Shown here piece after piece: positions 9,242-18,712 of a stretch of DNA of 64,000 nt (positions are counted from its first letter, which is position 1; each line of letters begins with the position of its first letter). Both the position numbers and the translations under genes were made by a program. The stretch is from Gracilibacillus lacisalsi DSM 19029 (GTDB lineage Bacteria; Bacillota; Bacilli; Bacillales; Amphibacillaceae): NCBI RefSeq assembly GCF_000377765.1, contig NZ_KB898662.1, positions 1-64,000 of the forward strand. The letters are read 5' to 3'. The notes beneath the pieces were generated by a model. The model worked only from the letters and a program-made list of their open reading frames with translations. It made no database searches and was not told the origin of the DNA.

Positions 9242-10593
9242 TGAAATTACGGACGAAAGTACAACTTTTTCTTAGTGGATTTATGATTCTCGTTATTTTT
9301 CTCATCAATAGTGCTGTTTATGTTTTATATGAAGATCGGGTTAGTGATAATGAACTGAATCGGGTCAAGGCAGATGCCGAAAGCATTATGGAGGCGATAG
9401 TGAAAAGCTCAACAGTTGCGATTGAACAAAATAATTTACTGACAGCATTTCTTCCTGCCAATGGCATTATCCGAATTATTGATGAAAACGGAGAGCTTAT
9501 TGAAAATGTCAGTACAGAGGATCAATTTAATGATTGGCCATTTTCCTATTCACAAACTGAAAAGAGTCAAATAGCAAAAAATGCAAATAAAACACCATAT
9601 GCACAAGTATCGATGCCCATCATTTGGGAGGATGGTTCAATAGTTACATTGCAAGTCAACGAAGCATTGTACTCCATGGAAGATTCATTACGTACACTTC
9701 GTTTTGTTTTATTTCTTACCACAGGAGTCATGCTCTTCCCTGCATTATTTGCCGGATATTTTTTGTCGCGCTATATTACCAATCAAATTCAGACACTAAC
9801 ATTAGAAATGAAGGAAAACCCCAAGAACGGAAAATGGAAGAAGCTCGCAATTAAGGGAAAAAATAAAGACGAGATTAGTGAAATGCAGCAAGCTTATAAT
9901 GCCATGATAGATCGAATCGAGGAAAATAGACAGAAGCAAGAGCGCTTTGTTTCCGATGCTTCTCATGAGCTTCGCACCCCTATTTCTGTCATTAAAAGCT
10001 ATACGGAATTATTACAACGACGCGGAAAAGATAAACCGGAAATTTTTGAGGAAGCAACGGATGCCATTCTTTCGGAATCTGATCGGATGCAGCATTTGAC
10101 AGAACAAATGCTTATTTTAGCCAAAAATGAAGATCAAGAAAATTTATTATTTGAGCAAGTGAATATCAGTCAGATTACACGTGACATCATTCGGTCATTA
10201 TCCACTGCTTATCAACGTGAAATTAAATATTATCATGAAGTGGATCAAGACATCACCATAAGTGCAGACCGTAGAAAAATTCATCAGGCGATTTATATTC
10301 TAGTTGATAATGCATGCAAATATAGTGAAGACATCGTGATTGTAAGAATGCGAAATAAACAACAACTGTTATCGATTGATGTGGTGGATAAAGGAGAAGG
10401 TTTATCTGCTGAAGATCAGGAACATATTTTTGACCGCTTTTACCGTGTTGATAAAGCTCGCAGTCGAAAAGCTGGTGGGACAGGTCTTGGTCTAGCTATT
10501 TGCCATCAAATTATTCAGGCACATGGAGGAAGAATCCATATCACGAGTCATGTGAATGAAGGGTCAACCTTTACACTTACATTACCAAAATGA
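9241..10593 (+). CDS. Sensor histidine kinase (YkoH/ArlS-like)
   Basis: The 450-residue kinase has a first membrane helix (about 10-30), an extracellular region (31-150) and a second helix (about 152-175). A HAMP segment follows, then the HisKA box with His242 (DASHELRTP) and an HATPase domain with the N box 'DNACKYS', DKGEGL and the 'GGTGLGLAI' lid. It would phosphorylate the response regulator encoded immediately upstream. The spacing and the later PepSY gene fit the YkoGHI arrangement. Confidence 0.93.
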   Translation: MKLRTKVQLFLSGFMILVIFLINSAVYVLYEDRVSDNELNRVKADAESIMEAIVKSSTVAIEQNNLLTAFLPANGIIRIIDENGELIENVSTEDQFNDWPFSYSQTEKSQIAKNANKTPYAQVSMPIIWEDGSIVTLQVNEALYSMEDSLRTLRFVLFLTTGVMLFPALFAGYFLSRYITNQIQTLTLEMKENPKNGKWKKLAIKGKNKDEISEMQQAYNAMIDRIEENRQKQERFVSDASHELRTPISVIKSYTELLQRRGKDKPEIFEEATDAILSESDRMQHLTEQMLILAKNEDQENLLFEQVNISQITRDIIRSLSTAYQREIKYYHEVDQDITISADRRKIHQAIYILVDNACKYSEDIVIVRMRNKQQLLSIDVVDKGEGLSAEDQEHIFDRFYRVDKARSRKAGGTGLGLAICHQIIQAHGGRIHITSHVNEGSTFTLTLPK

Positions 10594-10664
10594 GATTATT
10601 TTTCTCATCAAATTCTCATTTTTCTCTCATGGTTTACTCATCGTGTTGCGGTAAACTATACGTA

Positions 10665-11020
10665 ACAAGAAAAACCGGCAAACCCCGCTGGTCCTTTATT
10701 ACTTTAGTAGTAATGAGGAAATATTTGAACAGCTTGACCACCGCTCCAGCTGCCCACTTCCCTTTCCGTGGGGTTTGTCCTTCAGCTAACTTTTTCGAGC
10801 CAAAACCGCTCGAAAAAGTGGATCTTCAGGTCAAACGATTCCCACAGGAGTGGAAGTGGGCGCCCTTCGCTTTATACATCTGCTACAACATTTGTCAGAT
10901 CAGGCAATTTGAGTTGTCATCCCTGTGAAAGTGCAATGTATGGCATAGGAAATTACTAATAAGGTTTATAAAACCCAATATCTTTTTTCTATTGTTCGTT
11001 GTAGATAAAGTATAGCGAAG
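10665..11020. repeat. Composite dispersed repeat, family 1 (copy A)
   Basis: The core at 10752-10862 has outer arms GCCCACTTCC and GGAAGTGGGC and a perfect inner stem (ACTTTTTCGAGC at 10789-10800, GCTCGAAAAAGT at 10808-10819). It closely matches the core at 42432-42542, and the similarity continues for more than 100 bp beyond the core. Short reading frames cross it, but they have no supported start and follow the repeat in every copy. It separates the ykoGH-like genes from their PepSY partner. Confidence 0.85.
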
Positions 11021-11095
11021 GCGACCGTTTAGAAACGTAGCGGCATCATAATTAACTGAGATAAAGAAATCACGGTGAGCATGGGATCCGATGAT
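11020..11095. repeat. Family 2 repeat fragment
   Basis: The segment including 'TTAGAAACGTAGCG' and 'TTAACTGAGATAAAG' matches, in reverse orientation, the right half of the longer family 2 copy at 47940-48165. It is joined directly to the family 1 copy on its left. Confidence 0.65.
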
Positions 11096-11167
11096 GCTAA
11101 GGCCACTTTATTCAAAGGGGGAAATTTTATAATTTTCCAGAACACAAGGAATGAGGAGTGATCATAG

Positions 11168-11794
11168 ATGAAAAAAAAGCTTTTATATCCCTTGATTGTA
11201 GTTGCCATAATCGGTGGTGTATTTGCCATTTACCATTTCACTTCTTCTCCGGCTGATGCCTATTTATCAGAAGAAGAAGCAAAAGAAAAAATATCAAAAC
11301 AATACTCCGGTGAAATCGCAGAAATAGAATTAGAAGAGGAAAATAACCAAAAAATATATAAAGTAAAAATCAAGGGAACAGATCGTGATTATGAGTTGAA
11401 AATAGATGCAGAATCTGGAGAAGTATTATTGTTAAATGAAAAAGCTGTAACCGAAAGTGACAACTCTACTAGAAATGAGGATACTGCAGTTGATGATAAT
11501 ACGGAACAAGAAGATAACAGTGGAACTAACAATAAAGAAGATCGTAATGATAGTAGCAATGAAGAAACGAAGCAGCAACCAAATAACACATTAATATCTG
11601 CAGAAGAAGCAAGAGATATTGCATTAGATCAATATCCAGGTGCGGAAATCACCGATTTTGAACAGGACGAAGATGATGGAAGATACCTATATGAAATCGA
11701 ATTGATAACTGACAAAGAAGAAATTGATTTGGAGATTGATGCATATACCGGTTCCATTATTTCCATTTCTAAAGATGAACTTGATGAAGACTAA
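11168..11794 (+). CDS. PepSY-domain protein (YkoI-like)
   Basis: The 208-residue protein has an N-terminal hydrophobic anchor (residues about 5-24), then two PepSY domains (about 35-98 and 138-205, each with the SxEEAxxIA...Y pattern and 'EIDAYTGSIIS' type ends). A very acidic, Asn-rich linker joins them. PepSY domains are often found in secreted inhibitors or metal-responsive envelope proteins. AGGAG precedes the ATG. In Bacillus subtilis the homologous ykoI follows ykoGH directly, whereas here about 570 bp of repeat DNA intervenes. The function is therefore envelope-related but not defined. Confidence 0.85.
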   Translation: MKKKLLYPLIVVAIIGGVFAIYHFTSSPADAYLSEEEAKEKISKQYSGEIAEIELEEENNQKIYKVKIKGTDRDYELKIDAESGEVLLLNEKAVTESDNSTRNEDTAVDDNTEQEDNSGTNNKEDRNDSSNEETKQQPNNTLISAEEARDIALDQYPGAEITDFEQDEDDGRYLYEIELITDKEEIDLEIDAYTGSIISISKDELDED

Positions 11795-11868
11795 AGCTAT
11801 TTGACAAGTTAACATATACTCAAGCAAGCGCAAAGTTCTGAAGGTAGACGACACTATTATTATGGAGG

Positions 11869-11999
11869 TGGACATTTAATCCTTTATTAAGTTACTTTTG
11901 TTAAAAAACAGCGTTATTTTGGATGAATAGCGGAATAGATGTCCGCTAACATCATAAAAACGGCACTTTTGTCACAAATAGCGGAACAAATGTCCACCA
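11869..11999. repeat. Family 3 short inverted-repeat element
   Basis: The stretch begins GGACATTTAATCC and ends GGAATAGATGTCCGC (11946), so its ends are inverted copies. A second partial unit ending in GGAACAAATGTCCACC follows to 11999. A related copy lies at 21775-21859. The rest of the gap 11795-12220 holds this element and the ctaB terminator, and I see no gene. Confidence 0.75.
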
Positions 12000-12142
12000 A
12001 CGCCTTATTACAAAGCGAAGTATCTTGCTGAAGCGTATCAAAGTACTTATTTGAATTCAAAACTACGCCAAGTTATTTCACAATATGTTTAGTTTCAACT
12101 CTCGGAGCTGACAAGCACCCAATTATTATACTTTCCCAACAC

Positions 12143-12182
12143 AAAAGATGCCCCTCACCAGTGGAAGGAAGGGCATCTTTTT
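12143..12182 (-). terminator. Rho-independent terminator of ctaB
   Basis: Perfect arms AAAAGATGCCC (12143-12153) and GGGCATCTTTT are bounded by A and T runs on both sides, so it could work in either direction. It follows the minus-strand ctaB gene. Confidence 0.88.
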
Positions 12183-12220
12183 AGATACTCGATAAAATTG
12201 TTTTTTTAGCAAAAAGGACA

Positions 12221-13081
12221 TCAAACAAAAACAACATATAATCCATAAACTACTAACAAATAAACTAATGAACTCGCAAATAAGAGATTTGCCCATTTTG
12301 TTACTGATGGTGTTTTAAACCCGCTAACTCCAATGATTAACCAACCAACATTTAGCAATGTGATAAGGACATAAAATAAAGTGCTGAATCCACTCAAAAA
12401 TAAAGGAATAAATAGCAACAATACTATATAAATATTCGTCCTGAGAATTGTAGTCGGAAATCCACGTACAACGGGTAACATTTTTAACCCTGATCTTGCA
12501 TAGTCTTCATACTTCCGAATAGCGATTGCATAGGTATGGGGCATTTGCCAAAGAAACATAATCGCAAAAAGACTTAGTGGAATAGGGTGAAACGCTGAAT
12601 CTATTACTCCCCACCCCATCAATGGTGTAACTGCACCTGATAAACTGCCTATGTGCGTATTCCACGTTACTTTTCTTTTCGTCCAAATTGTATATACAAC
12701 AACGTACGTATACCAACCAATAAAACCGTAAATGGCAACCTCTAAATTAATTAAAAGTACTAGAAATTGCCCAATTAAACTCAAAACTATTCCCATTATC
12801 AGAATCGTACGTAAAGAGATAGATCCGGTGACAGTTGGCCTGTTTTTAGTCCGTTCCATTAGTTTATCAACATCTGCTTCTAACCAATTATTTAATGTTA
12901 AAGCACCTGCAACCAACATTGCACTGCCGATCAGCAGCAATAAGAAATCAACCGAATAGTCACCGAAGCTAATATTATAATAACGTGCTGCGATAATAAA
13001 TCCGAGTACTGTTGGTAACACATTCGCAATTAATACAAATCGTTTAAATAAATACTTTAATTCTGTCAACACACTAATCAT
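12221..13081 (-). CDS. ctaB: Protoheme IX farnesyltransferase (heme O synthase)
   Basis: The 286-residue UbiA-family membrane protein has about eight to nine helices. The prenyl-diphosphate-binding signature reads 'NNWLEADVDKLMERTKNRP' near residues 64-82, matching the NxxxDxxVDxxMxRTxxRP pattern of heme O synthases. The second Asp-rich loop is less canonical here. The enzyme adds a farnesyl group to heme B for cytochrome aa3- or bo-type oxidases. It stands away from cytochrome oxidase genes, so it may be a second ctaB copy. It follows the SAM-hydroxide adenosyltransferase gene by 12 bp in the same direction. Confidence 0.9.
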   Translation of the reverse strand: MISVLTELKYLFKRFVLIANVLPTVLGFIIAARYYNISFGDYSVDFLLLLIGSAMLVAGALTLNNWLEADVDKLMERTKNRPTVTGSISLRTILIMGIVLSLIGQFLVLLINLEVAIYGFIGWYTYVVVYTIWTKRKVTWNTHIGSLSGAVTPLMGWGVIDSAFHPIPLSLFAIMFLWQMPHTYAIAIRKYEDYARSGLKMLPVVRGFPTTILRTNIYIVLLLFIPLFLSGFSTLFYVLITLLNVGWLIIGVSGFKTPSVTKWANLLFASSLVYLLVVYGLYVVFV

Positions 13082-13093
13082 TCATTGAACTCC

Positions 13094-13936
13094 TTAACCC
13101 TTCTTTATATAAACATGCCAGCTTGAACCAGTTCCAATATTGTGAGCTTTAGCAAATGAACCTTGGTTGATGGCCACTGCCAGGTTATCCAAAGAATTCA
13201 CATACAGCACCGGCTCTCCAATCTGAATGGCTGCGAAAGAACGACCAAACGTCATCTTATTTCGATATACCCTTCTCGTGTCATGGAGAATTTCTATCTC
13301 TACTGCTTCACCATAATCAATATTTAATTGGAGAAAAAGCTCTCTACTAATATTGGTCCACAAATTACCAAAACGGACATCCAATATATCAATAGTCCCG
13401 CTTATCATTTGATCCTCAAGCTTTGGTTCATAAAATGGCAGACGTACAATATCTTCTATTTCTAATTCCGGTCCAACGTTATCAAAAGAAATCACTCCTG
13501 CAGCTATTCGAGCACCTGTATAGGCATAAATATCTCGGCCATGAAAAGTATGAGAAGCTCCTGACTTTGGTAACCGATTGACCTCTTCATCAATTTCTCT
13601 AATTTGTTTGATGCCAATTTTATGATAAATATGTGTTAGCGTACCATTATCTGGTGTAACAATATATTGATTATTCTTTGTTTTGACAACCACACTTTTA
13701 CGTTCAGAACCGACTCCTGGATCTACGACAGATACAAAAACAGTATTTTCTGGCCAATAGGACAAAGTTTGTAATAATCGATAAGAACCCGACCAAATAT
13801 CAAATGGTGGTATATCATGAGTATTATCAAATATGTTAACGATTTTACTTACACTATGTGCAACACCTTTCATTGCACTAACTGCTCCATCCTCTAATCC
13901 GAAATCTGATTGTAATACTAATGGATTCATCATCAT
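13094..13936 (-). CDS. SAM hydroxide adenosyltransferase (DUF62 family)
   Basis: The 280-residue protein has the family hallmarks: 'LQSDFGLEDGAVSAMKG' near the N terminus, 'VVDPGVGSERK' near residues 77-87 and 'TPDNGTL' near 98. The family, related to fluorinase and chlorinase, hydrolyses S-adenosylmethionine to adenosine and methionine using hydroxide. The short loop that marks true halogenases is not obvious here, so the hydroxide reaction is preferred. Three ATG codons are adjacent at the start and the first is used here. It is cotranscribed with ctaB. Confidence 0.88.
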   Translation of the reverse strand: MMMNPLVLQSDFGLEDGAVSAMKGVAHSVSKIVNIFDNTHDIPPFDIWSGSYRLLQTLSYWPENTVFVSVVDPGVGSERKSVVVKTKNNQYIVTPDNGTLTHIYHKIGIKQIREIDEEVNRLPKSGASHTFHGRDIYAYTGARIAAGVISFDNVGPELEIEDIVRLPFYEPKLEDQMISGTIDILDVRFGNLWTNISRELFLQLNIDYGEAVEIEILHDTRRVYRNKMTFGRSFAAIQIGEPVLYVNSLDNLAVAINQGSFAKAHNIGTGSSWHVYIKKG

Positions 13937-14028
13937 GATTACCCCTTTCTATGCTTAGCACCATTATACTATTATCTAGTAATGAAATGAAAGAATATCA
14001 TTTGGATCCTAAATACTTGGGTACTTGC

Positions 14029-14060
14029 AAAAAAAAACAGGCATCCGCTATCAGATGCCT
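14029..14060 (-). terminator. Rho-independent terminator of the arabinanase gene
   Basis: Arms AGGCATC (14039-14045) and GATGCCT (14054-14060) are followed on the minus strand by a run of eight T, about 17 bp past the stop codon. Confidence 0.85.
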
Positions 14061-14076
14061 ATTTTTCTTCATGTAG

Positions 14077-15117
14077 TTAAAATGTTGGCCAATCATTATG
14101 CCAGTTTATTTTTCGGATTTGCATACGAATGACACCATCGGCATCTCCATCATAATAATGATAAACCATATAATAGTCGTCATTTTTCTGTATAATATCT
14201 TGCCCACCTGGACCAATTTGATTACTCTGGCTATCTAATATAATATCACCACCGCCTTGTAATAGCTCTTCCCCTTCTGAATCTAGGTAAGGTCCGGTTA
14301 CAGTTTCAGCACGACCTACCGCTACTTTATAGGTACTATCTACTCCATTACAGCAAGAATCCCAAGAAGTTAATAGATAAAAATAACCATCTCGTTCAAA
14401 AATAGTCGGTCCTTCGATAGCATTGTGTTGAGTTGTAGCTTGTCTGGAAGCAATTTTCGTCGGTTCTCCATTTAATTCTTTCATATTATCTGAAAGCTCT
14501 TGAACGACAATTCCACCAAAATGCGAGCCATAAACCATCCACCAACTATCTTCGGCATTGAAAACCATCGGATCTATTGCGTTATATTCTGTTTCACCAG
14601 GTGCTGACGTAACAATCGGTCCATGGTCTTCCCAGCTAGTTATATTGCCTGGTGTAGTCGTACTAGCAACACCAATTCCAGATTGGTTTGTACCAAAGAT
14701 GGACGCTGCATAATAGAGATAATATGTACCATCCTTTTCTACAACATGAGGAGCCCATAAATGTGCTGTATTATACTCAAAAATCCATTCCGGCACCGCT
14801 ATTTCTCCCATCCCTTCCCATGGACCTGCTAAGGATTCCCTAGATTTTCTTACGAAGATACCTCCAGGATCTTCTGTACTCCTTGCTATCCCTGTAGATA
14901 CTACGAAATATTCATTGTTCGCCTCGAATATCGACGGATCATGTACTGGATCATCAATCCCTAATGCAGGGTCATAGTCACCATATTCCCCAGTCATTTC
15001 CAATAAACTAGCTTTTCCACCATTTGATAAACCATTTAGTTCATCACTATAAAGATTAACAACTATTAATATACCTAATGCTACTACAATAGCAATCCAC
15101 ATATTTAATTTATCCAA
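14077..15117 (-). CDS. Membrane-anchored GH43 endo-1,5-alpha-L-arabinanase
   Basis: The enzyme has a single N-terminal hydrophobic helix, then an acidic linker and a GH43 five-bladed propeller. The three catalytic acids are visible: Asp in VHDPSIF, Asp in AIDPMVF and Glu in AIEGPTIF. The pattern 'NTAHLWAPHV' is typical of arabinanases. It would cut arabinan side chains of pectin at the cell surface. I set the start at a TTG (15117) because AAAGGTGG precedes it. The longer ATG frame from 15168 would overlap a likely -10 TATAAT. The helix lacks a clear signal peptidase site, so it may stay membrane-bound. Confidence 0.85.
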   Translation of the reverse strand: MDKLNMWIAIVVALGILIVVNLYSDELNGLSNGGKASLLEMTGEYGDYDPALGIDDPVHDPSIFEANNEYFVVSTGIARSTEDPGGIFVRKSRESLAGPWEGMGEIAVPEWIFEYNTAHLWAPHVVEKDGTYYLYYAASIFGTNQSGIGVASTTTPGNITSWEDHGPIVTSAPGETEYNAIDPMVFNAEDSWWMVYGSHFGGIVVQELSDNMKELNGEPTKIASRQATTQHNAIEGPTIFERDGYFYLLTSWDSCCNGVDSTYKVAVGRAETVTGPYLDSEGEELLQGGGDIILDSQSNQIGPGGQDIIQKNDDYYMVYHYYDGDADGVIRMQIRKINWHNDWPTF

Positions 15118-15153
15118 AATAAAATCCACCTTTCTCTGTAATTCTCCGTACAC

Positions 15154-15183
15154 ATTATAGCATAACATTAATATTAATGTATA
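15154..15183 (-). promoter_or_regulatory. Predicted sigma-A promoter of the arabinanase gene
   Basis: On the minus strand TATACA and TATAAT are 18 bp apart, about 40 bp upstream of the TTG start. The TATAAT lies inside the upstream extension of the reading frame, which argues against the longer start. Confidence 0.5.
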
Positions 15184-15216
15184 CGATTACAAAAGAAGAC
15201 GGATTAGATTAACAAA

Positions 15217-15936
15217 TTAGATATCCATATGATTCCCATTATCATCAATAAATGCAAATGGACTCGATTTCCAGCCATTTTCTATAAGGTGATATATATG
15301 ATCGGCTGTATCATCAGGATCTTTTGGTGCTTTCTCTCCCCCCATATCTGTTTTCATCCATCCTGGATGTACAGATACAACTTCCACTGGTTCATCCTTC
15401 AAATACACCTTTAATTTCTCAGTCAGCATATTCAAAGCCACTTTTGTCATACCATAAGGATAGTCACCACTATAAGCATTGGTAAGACTTCCAGCTTCGG
15501 AACTAATATTAATAATCGCTTGTGTTTCTGCCACATGTTGTTTAAGTCCTATTCGTAAAACCGGAAGGAAATGTTTCACTACTCGCATTGGTCCTAAAGT
15601 GTTCACATCAAATGCTTGCATTACGGCATTCATATCCAATTCTTCAATCGTCTTTTCCCGTTCATTTAAAATAGCTGCATTATTTATAATCACATCTAAA
15701 TATTGATCAGTCAATTTCACAGCTTCCGCGGCTTGCTTGACTGATTTTTCATTCGTTACGTCCATATGTATAATTCGAAGTTGTCCTTCATAAGATTCTT
15801 TTAAATTTTGCAATTCTTTTATATGTTTATCCGCTACAGAACGAACAGCAGCAAAAATAATATTGCCTTGTTTCAGACCACTACGCACTAAGGCTAAGCC
15901 TAAGCCTCTATTAGCTCCTGTAACTAAAACTTTCAT
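15217..15936 (-). CDS. Short-chain dehydrogenase/reductase
   Basis: From the ATG at 15936 the protein has 239 residues. It shows the classical SDR motifs: TGANRGLG near residues 6-13, NNAA near 84, a Ser in INISSEAG near 139 and YPYGMTK near 155, giving the Ser-Tyr-Lys triad. It binds NAD(P) and reduces or oxidises a carbonyl group, with unknown substrate. It resembles the single-domain SDRs called C-factor or CsgA-like. GGGGTG precedes this ATG, and the in-frame upstream extension has no support. Confidence 0.88.
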   Translation of the reverse strand: MKVLVTGANRGLGLALVRSGLKQGNIIFAAVRSVADKHIKELQNLKESYEGQLRIIHMDVTNEKSVKQAAEAVKLTDQYLDVIINNAAILNEREKTIEELDMNAVMQAFDVNTLGPMRVVKHFLPVLRIGLKQHVAETQAIINISSEAGSLTNAYSGDYPYGMTKVALNMLTEKLKVYLKDEPVEVVSVHPGWMKTDMGGEKAPKDPDDTADHIYHLIENGWKSSPFAFIDDNGNHMDI

Positions 15937-16021
15937 TATTTCACCCCATTCTTTATTATTGAAAACCCTTACATATATCTTATCATAATTTCCCATCTAA
16001 TTGGTGAAAAAGTAATGAAAT

Positions 16022-16070
16022 AGTGCTACTGTTGACGCGATATTCTTATTAGGTCGCCCACAGTAGCACT
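16022..16070 (-). terminator. Hairpin after the P-type ATPase gene
   Basis: Perfect 11-bp arms AGTGCTACTGT and ACAGTAGCACT have a 27-bp loop and a weak T tract on the minus strand. It lies between the ATPase stop and the SDR gene and probably acts as a terminator. Confidence 0.55.
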
Positions 16071-16084
16071 AGTCTTACCATTAT

Positions 16085-18712
16085 TTAGTCTTTATTTTTA
16101 ATCACCTTCACACTCTCCATTAATATCACACTTCCGAGTGCTAATGCAAAAGCAATGAATCCTTGGCTCCAGCCAAATTCAGCTGGAATATGGAACACTT
16201 CTCTTGCGAAAGGCATAATCGTAATCGAATATAGTACAAACCCAACTACGACAGCCCCTAGCACATATTTATTTTGGAAAAATCCTGCACCAAAAGCAGT
16301 CTGGACATTTGACCTTGCTGGGAAGGTTTGTAACGTCCGCGACAGAATAAGAGTGGTAAATGCCATTGCTACCCCCATTCCCTCTGAGTGCTGTAATCCA
16401 ATATAATGAGAGATAATAACTGCCACCCCAATTAACAACCCTCGGATAATGACCGATCGTAATGTACCTTCAGCAAAAATCCCCTCATCGATTTTTCGTG
16501 GCTTACGCTTCATGACGTTTGGTTCTGATTTTTCCATCCCTAAAGCGATAGCCGGTAAAGAATCATTAACAAGGTTGATAAATAATAATTGTAATGCTGT
16601 GAACGGATTGGCCCAATTCATGATTACGGCAAACAAAATCGCAATAATTGCACCTAAGTTACCAGCAAATAAATATGCGATCGATTTTTTGATATTATCG
16701 AAGACCGTACGTCCTACACTTACTGCTTTTACAATCGATACAAAATTATCATCGGTTAAAATCATTGCTGCCGAATCCTTCGCCACATCGGTTCCACTTC
16801 CCATGCCAATTCCAATATCAGCCTGTTTTAACGCTGGTGCATCATTGACCCCATCACCTGTCATTGCAGTAATTTGGTCTTTGCGCTGCCATGCTTTCAC
16901 AATTCGGATTTTATTTTCAGGTGAAACTCGGGCATAAACAGCAATATGTTCTAATTTCTCATCTAATTCTGTATCAGTCATATCGTCCAATTCTCTACCA
17001 GTAACAGCTAAATCACCTTCAGCCATTAATCCGATATCCTTACCGATCGCTTCTGCGGTTGTTTTATGATCACCGGTGATCATGACAGGTTTTATACCTG
17101 CTTTTTTCGCCTCTTCAATGGATCCATAAACGGCATCTCTTGGTGGATCCATCATTGCCGTAAAACCGATTAACGTGAAATCTTGTTCATCATCTAACGT
17201 AATCTGTTGATCTTTTTCTATTTTTTTATATGCAAATGCTAAAACACGTAAAGCTTGTTTGGAGTAACGCTCATTTTGCTTCGCTAAATGTTCTAGCCAT
17301 TCTGAAGTTAGTTCTTGTTGCTCTCCGTTAACTAAAATAGTACTTGCACGGTCTAACATTACATCTGGACCGCCTTTGATTAACATCAACCGTTCTCCAT
17401 CAATTGTATAGACAGTCGACATCATTTTTCTTGCAGAGTCAAAAGGCAGTTCTGCTTCACGCGTATATTTATTTCGCAATTCCTTATATGGCTGGTTTTG
17501 CTTATCTGCCAATCGAATCAGTGCAATTTCTGTCGGATCTCCAATTTCATTGTTATCTTCATTAATATAGGAATCATTACAAAGTGCTGCAGTTTGAATG
17601 ATTAGTCGTTCACTTTTCGCCCATTTTTTATTACTAAACGGATCCTCTATTTCCGGCAAATATACTTCTGTAACAGTCATTTTATTTTGGGTTAATGTTC
17701 CGGTTTTATCGGTACAAATGACACTCGTAGAACCAAGTGTTTCTACTGCCGGTAAACGACGAATGATCGCGTGCTGCTTGGCCATTTTATTAGTACCTAC
17801 TGATAAAACAATCGTCACAATCGACTGCAAAGCCTCAGGAATAGCTGCTACTGCAATTGCAACCGAGAACATTAAAGCATCTAAGATTGCTTTTGTCATA
17901 TCAACATTAGCATCATTAAACCAAATCCGACCAACTTGTACGGCAAAGATAACTATACAAATAAGTAAAATCGCAATCCCTAACTTTTTGCTGAAAGAAT
18001 CCAGTTTTCGTTGCAATGGTGTTTGTTTTGCTTCCGCTGTTTCAATCATTTCGGCAATTTTTCCAATCTCTGCTTTCTCGCCAGTTGCTGTCACAACGAA
18101 AGTACCTCGTCCATTAACGACTAACGAACTGGAAAACACCATGTTTTTCTGATCACCGATTGATACTTCCTCTTCGATCGGTTCAGTGATTTTTTCTACC
18201 GCATCAGACTCACCTGTCAGCATACCTTCATTAATTTTTAATGATTCAGCTTCCATAAGACGACCATCGGCTGGTATGTAGTCGCCCGCCTCAAGCAAGA
18301 CAATATCACCAGGCACTAATTCACGAGCCATTATGGTATGACTTGTGCCATCGCGAATTACTTTAGCCTCTGGCGCCGACATATCCCGAAGTGCATCTAG
18401 CGAACTTTCTGCCTTCTTCGTTTGCACCACACTAATAATGGAGTTTAACAAAATAACGACGAAAATAATGATCGATTCTATTAATTCACCCAATACTAAT
18501 TGGACGATTGCAGCCACGAGGAGAACAACGACCATTGCGTCTTTAAAACTTTCTAAAAACAGCTTCCATGTTGGTATTTTTTCTTTATCAGCGATTTCGT
18601 TATAGCCTTCCTGTTCAAGTCGGTTGTTGGCTTCGTTTGCTGTCAATCCCTCGGATAGTGATACTTCCCACTTATCTAATACTTCCTGCTTTGTTTTTTG
18701 ATAACTGCTCAA
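16085..18712 (-). CDS. Calcium-type cation-transporting P-type ATPase (P2A)
   Basis: The 875-residue pump has the actuator motif LTGES near 165-169 and the phosphorylated Asp335 in DKTGTLTQNK. KGGPD and MITGDHKTT lie in the nucleotide-binding domain, TGDGVNDAPALK is the hinge, and about ten membrane helices are present. The M4 motif is 'AAIPEALQSIV' rather than the common IPEGLP, and M6 reads 'INLVNDSLPAIALGME', keeping Asn and Asp ligands for a divalent cation. It probably exports Ca2+ or Mn2+. Its start overlaps the stop of the CNNM/CorC-like gene by 4 bp, so the two are translationally coupled. Confidence 0.92.
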   Translation of the reverse strand: MSSYQKTKQEVLDKWEVSLSEGLTANEANNRLEQEGYNEIADKEKIPTWKLFLESFKDAMVVVLLVAAIVQLVLGELIESIIIFVVILLNSIISVVQTKKAESSLDALRDMSAPEAKVIRDGTSHTIMARELVPGDIVLLEAGDYIPADGRLMEAESLKINEGMLTGESDAVEKITEPIEEEVSIGDQKNMVFSSSLVVNGRGTFVVTATGEKAEIGKIAEMIETAEAKQTPLQRKLDSFSKKLGIAILLICIVIFAVQVGRIWFNDANVDMTKAILDALMFSVAIAVAAIPEALQSIVTIVLSVGTNKMAKQHAIIRRLPAVETLGSTSVICTDKTGTLTQNKMTVTEVYLPEIEDPFSNKKWAKSERLIIQTAALCNDSYINEDNNEIGDPTEIALIRLADKQNQPYKELRNKYTREAELPFDSARKMMSTVYTIDGERLMLIKGGPDVMLDRASTILVNGEQQELTSEWLEHLAKQNERYSKQALRVLAFAYKKIEKDQQITLDDEQDFTLIGFTAMMDPPRDAVYGSIEEAKKAGIKPVMITGDHKTTAEAIGKDIGLMAEGDLAVTGRELDDMTDTELDEKLEHIAVYARVSPENKIRIVKAWQRKDQITAMTGDGVNDAPALKQADIGIGMGSGTDVAKDSAAMILTDDNFVSIVKAVSVGRTVFDNIKKSIAYLFAGNLGAIIAILFAVIMNWANPFTALQLLFINLVNDSLPAIALGMEKSEPNVMKRKPRKIDEGIFAEGTLRSVIIRGLLIGVAVIISHYIGLQHSEGMGVAMAFTTLILSRTLQTFPARSNVQTAFGAGFFQNKYVLGAVVVGFVLYSITIMPFAREVFHIPAEFGWSQGFIAFALALGSVILMESVKVIKNKD

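Noticed and set aside
10590-10959. Reading frames of 60-110 codons through the family 1 repeat, also seen at 42396-42639 and 58558-58809
   Set aside because: They arise because the repeat itself is open in these frames. They lack start signals, contain the inverted hairpin and are not conserved as proteins between diverged copies.
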